A DNA stretch of 11,271 nt, taken from Syntrophobacterales bacterium (GTDB lineage: Bacteria > Desulfobacterota > Desulfobaccia > Desulfobaccales > 0-14-0-80-60-11). Both the position numbers and the translations under genes were made by a program. Positions 6,187-11,271 of this stretch are shown in pieces. The stretch covers positions 1-11,271 of the forward strand of contig JAGVPN010000169.1 in assembly GCA_020052215.1 (NCBI GenBank). The letters are read 5' to 3'. The notes under the pieces were generated by a model. That model saw only the letters and a list, made by a program, of their open reading frames with translations. It was not told the DNA's origin and made no database searches. Within the stretch, counting starts at the first letter, position 1. Each line of letters opens with the position of its first letter.

Positions 6187-7254
6187 ATGATTACCGACCG
6201 CTTGGCATCCCTGGAAAACCGCTACCAGGAACTGGAAGACGCCCTGACCGACCCCGAGGTCATCAAGAACCAGGACCTGTACCACAAATATCGCAAGGAA
6301 CACTCCGACCTGGCGCCGGTGATCCAGGTCTTCCGACGTTATCAGCAGGTGGAGCGTGAACTGGCGGAAAACCAGGCCCTGGTGAAGGAAGAGACGGACG
6401 AGGAATTGAAGGCCTATGCCCGGGAGGAGATTCAGCTCCTCAAGGATCAAGCCGACAAATTAGAAGAAGATCTCCGCATCCTACTCCTGCCCAAAGACCC
6501 CTTGGACGATAAAAACGTCATCCTGGAGATCCGGGCCGGCACCGGGGGAGAAGAAGCCGGTCTCTTCGGCGCGGACCTGTTCCGGATGTACACCCGCCTG
6601 TGCGAGCGCAAAGGCTGGAAGCTGGAAATTCTCAGCCACTCCGCCACCGGCATCGGCGGGCTTAAGGAAATCATCGCCTCCATCTCCGGCGACCAGGTGT
6701 ACAGCCAGCTCAAATACGAAAGCGGGGTGCATAGGGTCCAGCGGGTCCCGGCCACGGAATCCCAGGGGCGGATCCACACCTCCGCGGTGACGGTGGCCGT
6801 CCTGCCGGAGGCCGAAGAGGTGGACGTCCAGATCAACCCCGAAGAGTTGCGCATCGATGTCTTCCGCTCCTCCGGCCCCGGGGGGCAGAGCGTCAACACC
6901 ACGGATTCGGCGGTGCGCATCACCCACCTGCCCACGGGCCTGGTGGTCTCCTGCCAGGATGAAAAATCCCAGCACAAGAACAAGGCCAAGGGCCTCAAGG
7001 TGCTCCGGTCCCGGCTGTTCGACCTCAAACATCAGGAACAGCAGCAGCAAATCGCCCAGGAGCGCAAGAGCCAGGTGGGCACCGGGGACCGGAGTGAGCG
7101 CATCCGCACCTACAATTTCCCCCAGGGTCGGATCACCGACCACCGCATCGGCCTTACTCTCTACCGGCTGGAGGCTATGCTGGACGGGGATCTGGAAGAA
7201 CTCATCCAGGGTTTGATCGCCTATCACCGGACCCGGGCCCTGGCCCAGGCGTAA
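6187..7254 (+). CDS. prfA: Peptide chain release factor 1 (RF1)
   Basis: This 355-residue RF1 ends translation at UAA and UAG codons by entering the ribosomal A site and triggering hydrolysis of peptidyl-tRNA. The N-terminal coiled domain (about 1-105) is followed by the codon-recognition domain, whose tripeptide PAT (188-190) within [15 protein letters not shown] marks RF1 rather than RF2 (SPF). The catalytic GGQ loop is at 232-234, within [16 protein letters not shown]. Gln234 is the expected target of PrmC methylation. The C-terminal part contains [16 protein letters not shown], conserved in RFs. The ATG at 6187 lacks a recognisable Shine-Dalgarno sequence, but the N-terminus fits the family and no better start exists. 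The stop codon directly abuts the prmC start codon. Confidence 0.98.
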   Translation: MITDRLASLENRYQELEDALTDPEVIKNQDLYHKYRKEHSDLAPVIQVFRRYQQVERELAENQALVKEETDEELKAYAREEIQLLKDQADKLEEDLRILLLPKDPLDDKNVILEIRAGTGGEEAGLFGADLFRMYTRLCERKGWKLEILSHSATGIGGLKEIIASISGDQVYSQLKYESGVHRVQRVPATESQGRIHTSAVTVAVLPEAEEVDVQINPEELRIDVFRSSGPGGQSVNTTDSAVRITHLPTGLVVSCQDEKSQHKNKAKGLKVLRSRLFDLKHQEQQQQIAQERKSQVGTGDRSERIRTYNFPQGRITDHRIGLTLYRLEAMLDGDLEELIQGLIAYHRTRALAQA

Positions 7255-8207
<953 letters not shown>

Positions 8208-8211
<4 letters not shown>

Positions 8212-8444
8212 AAGGTCTTTACACTCTTCAGCATGATGCTCATTTCATCCTGACTGTTTTTCTTATCATAGCGGTAGCGCGGGTGGGTATCGTAGCTTTC
8301 CCAGCCTTCCCCGGAGTCAATCTTGAGGCGATCTGAAGTGCCGCCACTTTCCATCAACTCGAACAGGACCCCGGAACAGCCCGACAACCCCACTGTCGCC
8401 GCCAACACCCACACCAGCCACCGATTAAATTCCCGGCTTTTCAA
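8208..8444 (-). CDS. Small predicted lipoprotein, function unknown
   Basis: This is a 78-residue minus-strand protein. Its N-terminus is a classical lipoprotein signal: a basic start (KSREFNRW), a hydrophobic core (LVWVLAATVG) and the lipobox LSGC, with Cys23 as the expected lipidated residue. The mature part, about 56 residues, is polar and ends in KSVKTF; I recognise no domain. The start codon is TTG at 8444, preceded 7 bases upstream by GAGGG (8452-8456 on the plus strand); no ATG would preserve the signal peptide. Its TAG stop overlaps the prmC TAA tail to tail. An AT-rich region upstream holds a possible extended -10 promoter. It probably sits in the cell envelope; no partner gene is evident. 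Confidence 0.8.
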
Positions 8445-8517
8445 GCCCCTACCCTCGCAGAGGTTCGGTTATTTCATACCAATAAGCAATCAAAAGACTA
8501 TTTTTTACCATAGGCTT

Positions 8518-8526
8518 ATTATACCA
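8518..8526 (-). promoter_or_regulatory. Possible extended -10 promoter for the lipoprotein gene
   Basis: On the minus strand the sequence reads TGGTATAAT, an extended -10 (TGn plus perfect TATAAT), in an AT-rich patch. Transcription would start near 8511, giving a leader of about 65 bases before the TTG start. No good -35 sits at 17 bases; a TTGACA (8531-8536) is only 7 bases upstream and so cannot act as its -35. Confidence 0.45.
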
Positions 8527-8652
8527 TTTTTGTCAAGTAAATATTAAGCCGGTTTCCTCCTCTGGCGCCATCTTCCCCGATTGCCGCGGGGTTGGTCCCG
8601 CCAAAACTGCCGGCCCCGCTCTATACCGATTAGCAATCGATGGGCAATTTTT

Positions 8653-8707
8653 GTAGGGGGGGACCTGCGTGTCTCCCCTGAGGGCGCACACACAGGTGCG
8701 CCCCTAC
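8653..8707. repeat. Long imperfect palindrome between leuC and the lipoprotein gene
   Basis: The left arm begins GTAGGGG at 8653 and continues into GACCTGCGTG. The right arm, CACACACAGGTG then CGCCCCTAC, ends at 8707. The arms match with a few mismatches around a CTCCCCTGAGGG centre. This is the type of intergenic repeat that gives peptides like EGAHTQVRP. It lies 34 bases past the leuC stop codon and could slow transcription there, but no T-run follows it on the minus strand. The rest of the 8445-8741 stretch shows only the AT-rich promoter region. Confidence 0.65.
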
Positions 8708-8741
8708 GTTTGGTCTGAAAATTTTTAACCGCACCTCGGTA

Positions 8742-10007
8742 TTACAAGTCTTTGGGGCCGGTGATGCGCCCGGTCACCGCCGAGGCCGCGGCGACTGCCG
8801 GGCTGGCCAGGTAGACCTTGGATTGCGTATGCCCCATGCGGCCCACAAAATTGCGGTTGGTGGTGGCGATGGCCGTCTCTCCCGGGCCCAGGATGCCCAT
8901 GTGCCCGCCCAGGCAAGGCCCGCAGGTAGGCGGGCTGATCACCGCCCCGGCGTCCATGAAGATGTCCATCAGGCCCTCGTCCATGGCCTGGCGATAGACC
9001 AGGGGCGTGGCGGGGATGACGATGAGGCGCACGCCTTTGGCCGCCCGGTGGCCTTTGAGGACCTTGGCGGCCAGACGCAGGTCGTCGATCCGCCCGTTGG
9101 TGCAGGAGCCGATCACCGCCTGATCGACGGGTACGTCCCCCACCCGGGAAACCGGTACCACGTTGCCGGGCGAGGAGGGGCAAGCCACCTGGGGTTCCAG
9201 GCTGCTGACCTCGTAGGTCCGCTCCAGGAGGTAGGGCGCCCCCGGGTCGCTGGTGTACAGGGTGTAGGGCCTCAGGGTCCGGCCCTTGACATAGTCCAGG
9301 GTCAATGCATCCGGGGCCATGATGCCGTTCTTGGCCCCGGCTTCCACGGCCATGTTGGCCATGGAAAATCGGTCCGCCATGGGGAGCCTGGCGATGACCT
9401 CGCCGGTGAACTCCATGGCCAGGTAGCGGGCGCCGTCCACCCCGATGTCCCCGATAGTGTGGAGAATCAAGTCTTTGCCGGTGAGCCATTCCGGCAGGAC
9501 GCCGGTATAAATTAGGCGGATGGATTCCGGCACCTTGAACCAGCATTCGCCGGTGGCCATAACCGCGGCCAGGTCGGTGGAGCCCACCCCGGTGGCGAAG
9601 GCCCCCAGCGCCCCATAGGTGCAGGTGTGGCTGTCCGCGCCGATGATAACGTCCCCGGGACCCACAATCCCCTGTTCCGGCAGCAGGGCGTGCTCCACCC
9701 CCATGTCGCCGCCGTCGTAAAAATGGGTCAGGTTCTGCTCCCGGGCAAAGTTCCGCAACTCCTGACACTGGATAGCGGAAGGGATATCCTTGTTAGGGGC
9801 GAAGTGGTCGCAGACCAGCACCACCCTGGCGCGGTCAAAAACCTGCTTGGCCCCCACCTTATGAAAGTCCTTGATGGCGAGGGGCGCGGTGATGTCGTTG
9901 CCCAGGGCGATATCCACCCGGGCCATAATCAGCTCGCCGGGTTCCACATAGTCTTTGCCGCAGTGCGCGGCCAGGATTTTTTGGGTGATGGTTTGGGGTT
10001 TGGACAT
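8742..10007 (-). CDS. leuC: 3-isopropylmalate dehydratase large subunit
   Basis: LeuC, with LeuD, isomerises 2-isopropylmalate to 3-isopropylmalate in leucine synthesis, using a [4Fe-4S] cluster in the cytoplasm. From the ATG at 10007 the protein is 421 residues, the length of the HacA-like (archaeal and clostridial) LeuC type rather than the roughly 466-residue enterobacterial form. The three cluster cysteines are visible: Cys302 in IGSCTNGR, and Cys362 and Cys365 in PPTCGPCLGG. GADSHTCTYGALGAFATGVGS (about 123-143; key DSHT and GVGS) is the aconitase-family signature. I chose 10007 rather than the in-frame ATG at 10019 because GGAG lies 6 bases before it and the family begins about there. 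It is downstream of leuA on the same strand, 174 bases away, with a long inverted repeat between them. No leuD follows: the next gene is the lipoprotein. Confidence 0.95.
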   Translation of the reverse strand: MSKPQTITQKILAAHCGKDYVEPGELIMARVDIALGNDITAPLAIKDFHKVGAKQVFDRARVVLVCDHFAPNKDIPSAIQCQELRNFAREQNLTHFYDGGDMGVEHALLPEQGIVGPGDVIIGADSHTCTYGALGAFATGVGSTDLAAVMATGECWFKVPESIRLIYTGVLPEWLTGKDLILHTIGDIGVDGARYLAMEFTGEVIARLPMADRFSMANMAVEAGAKNGIMAPDALTLDYVKGRTLRPYTLYTSDPGAPYLLERTYEVSSLEPQVACPSSPGNVVPVSRVGDVPVDQAVIGSCTNGRIDDLRLAAKVLKGHRAAKGVRLIVIPATPLVYRQAMDEGLMDIFMDAGAVISPPTCGPCLGGHMGILGPGETAIATTNRNFVGRMGHTQSKVYLASPAVAAASAVTGRITGPKDL

Positions 10008-10024
10008 TGATAACTCCATGGGGT

Positions 10025-10170
10025 AGTAGTCAGTAGCCAGTTGTCAGTTGTCAGTTGTCCTTTTCTGATTGCTGGCCACTTACAACTGGCTACCGTTTTT
10101 TATAATGAAAAGTCAGTAGCCCGCAGTCGCTTATCTCTTTCTGACAACTGACAACTGGCTACTGACTACT
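10025..10170. repeat. Heptamer-built inverted repeat between leuA and leuC
   Basis: The arms 10025-10053 and 10142-10170 are perfect 29-bp inverted repeats separated by 88 bases. Each arm lies in a run of five 7-bp units: left GTAGTCA, GTAGCCA, GTTGTCA, GTTGTCA, GTTGTCC (10026-10060); right, read on the minus strand, GTAGTCA twice, GTAGCCA, GTTGTCA twice (10176-10142). The interior holds further pieces of the same units in opposing orientation (ACAACTGGCTAC at 10082-10093, GTCAGTAGCC at 10112-10121). The transcript could form a long hairpin between the leuA stop codon and the leuC ribosome-binding site. Confidence 0.85.
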
Positions 10171-10181
10171 GACTACTGCTT

Positions 10182-11271
10182 TTACACCTCTTCCGGCTTA
10201 GGCCCCTTGACCGCCCCGGTCTCCTTGAGGAAATGGAGCCGGTTGAGGCCGTTGATAAAGGCCCGGGCGCTGGCGGTGATCACGTCCGGGTCCACGCCCT
10301 GGCCGGTGACTACGTGGTCGTCCTCCTCCAGGCGCACCGTCACCTCACCCTGGGCGTCGGTGCCGCCGGTGATGGAACTCACCGCAAACTTGAGCAGGGT
10401 GCACTTGGACCCGGCCAGGTGGGTGATGGCCTTGTAGGTGGCGTCTATGGGGCCGTCCCCCAGCACGGAGTAGGGGCCGGCCAGTAGGCCGCCCACCTCC
10501 AGTTTGACGTTGGCCGAGGGCCGGGCCATGGTCCCGGCGAGCACCACCAGTTCCACCAGCTTAAAATGTTCCGGCACCGACTTATAGATAACCTCGGTCT
10601 CCACCAGGCTGATCAGGTCCTCGTCGAACACGGTCTTTTTGCGGTCCGCCAGGCTCTTGAAGCGGGTAAAGACCCGGTTCAGCTCTTCATCGTTCAGGTA
10701 GAAGCCCATCTCCCGGAGCTTGTTCTTGAAGGCGTGGCGGCCCGAGAGTTTCCCCAGGGGCATCGTGCTCTTCTTGATGCCCACCGCGCTGGGGGTCATG
10801 ATTTCAAAGGTGCTGGCCTCCTTGAGCACCCCGTCCTGGTGAATCCCGGACTCATGGGCAAAGGCGTTGGCGCCCACGATGGCCTTGTTGGGCTGCACCG
10901 GCACGCCGGACAGTTTGCTGGTCAGGCGGCTGGTGGGATAGATGTACTGGGTAACGATGTCAGTGTAAAAGTGCAGCAGGTCCCCCCGGGTGGACAGGGC
11001 CATCACCACCTCCTCCAGGGAGGCGTTGCCGGCCCGTTCGCCCAGGCCGTTGATGGTCACCTCCACCTGGCGCACCCCGTTACTGACTGCGGCCAGGGTG
11101 TTGGCCACGGCCAGCCCCAGGTCGTTGTGGCAGTGGACCGAGAGGATGGCCTTGTGGATATTGGGGATATGCTCCACCAGGTACTTGATCTTGGCCCCGA
11201 ACTCCTCGGGGATGGCATAGCCCACCGTATCCGGGAAATTCAGGGTGGTGGCCCCCGCCTCGATGACCGCG
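10182..11271 (-). CDS. leuA: 2-isopropylmalate synthase, 5' end outside the window
   Basis: LeuA condenses acetyl-CoA with 2-ketoisovalerate to give 2-isopropylmalate, the committed step of leucine synthesis. About 362 C-terminal residues are visible; the reading frame stays open to the right edge ([20 protein letters not shown]), so the true start lies beyond it. The visible part of the catalytic TIM barrel includes the metal-binding HCHNDLGLA (HxH) and the signature [17 protein letters not shown], then [21 protein letters not shown], typical of LeuA. The C-terminal LeuA regulatory (leucine-binding) domain covers roughly the last 120 residues (from [20 protein letters not shown] to the end), so leucine feedback inhibition is expected. 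Homocitrate or citramalate synthase is less likely because the whole C-terminal half fits LeuA. It is transcribed toward leuC. Confidence 0.95.
   Translation of the reverse strand, partial: AVIEAGATTLNFPDTVGYAIPEEFGAKIKYLVEHIPNIHKAILSVHCHNDLGLAVANTLAAVSNGVRQVEVTINGLGERAGNASLEEVVMALSTRGDLLHFYTDIVTQYIYPTSRLTSKLSGVPVQPNKAIVGANAFAHESGIHQDGVLKEASTFEIMTPSAVGIKKSTMPLGKLSGRHAFKNKLREMGFYLNDEELNRVFTRFKSLADRKKTVFDEDLISLVETEVIYKSVPEHFKLVELVVLAGTMARPSANVKLEVGGLLAGPYSVLGDGPIDATYKAITHLAGSKCTLLKFAVSSITGGTDAQGEVTVRLEEDDHVVTGQGVDPDVITASARAFINGLNRLHFLKETGAVKGPKPEEV

Noticed and set aside
8518..8536. TTGACA plus TATAAT on the minus strand as a full sigma70 promoter
   Set aside because: Only 7 bases separate them; only the extended -10 was kept.
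8725..9768. 347-residue minus-strand frame within leuC
   Set aside because: Arg/Gly/His/Pro-rich out-of-frame reading of leuC.
10008..10019. Upstream ATG of leuC at 10019
   Set aside because: No ribosome-binding site before it, whereas GGAG is well placed for the ATG at 10007.
10023..10178. CRISPR-like array between leuA and leuC
   Set aside because: The units are contiguous 7-bp repeats in two inverted arms, without spacers of even length.

Overview
The window is about 11.3 kb of GC-rich bacterial chromosome. The gene content (glutamyl-tRNA synthetase, release factor 1 with its methylase, leucine biosynthesis, a c-di-GMP enzyme) is ordinary bacterial housekeeping. The base composition, the roughly 420-residue HacA-like form of LeuC, and the many palindromic and low-complexity intergenic repeats would suit an anaerobic deltaproteobacterium (Desulfobacterota, Desulfobacca/Syntrophobacter-like). 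That placement is inference; no rRNA or other phylogenetic marker was compared.

Layout: (1) 2-2834, plus strand: gltX, a 63-residue two-helix membrane protein, and a stand-alone formyltransferase whose active site resembles the hydrolase domain of 10-formyltetrahydrofolate dehydrogenase more than methionyl-tRNA formyltransferase. (2) 2835-3294: a gene-free stretch packed with palindromic repeats. (3) 3295-3774: a four-helix membrane protein of unknown function, followed by another inverted repeat cluster (3836-3932). (4) 3980-5981, plus strand, tightly packed: a YgiT-type zinc-finger protein with no visible toxin partner, a histone-deacetylase-fold protein lacking the usual catalytic tyrosine, and a PAS-GGDEF diguanylate cyclase. 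(5) A good sigma70-type promoter (6074-6102) followed by prfA and prmC, which abut with no gap: RF1 and the methylase that modifies its GGQ glutamine. prmC carries an in-frame heptanucleotide tandem repeat in a linker. (6) Minus strand: a small lipoprotein convergent with prmC, then leuC and the 3' two-thirds of leuA. leuA and leuC are transcribed leftward and separated by an element with perfect 29-bp inverted arms built from 7-bp units.

I see no clear evidence of a wholly new multi-gene system. The most interesting items are the HDAC-like protein with Ser in place of Tyr, sitting between a zinc-finger protein and a diguanylate cyclase; the heptamer repeat inside prmC, whose unit length is not a multiple of three; the long hairpin between leuA and leuC; and the unusually dense palindromic repeats.
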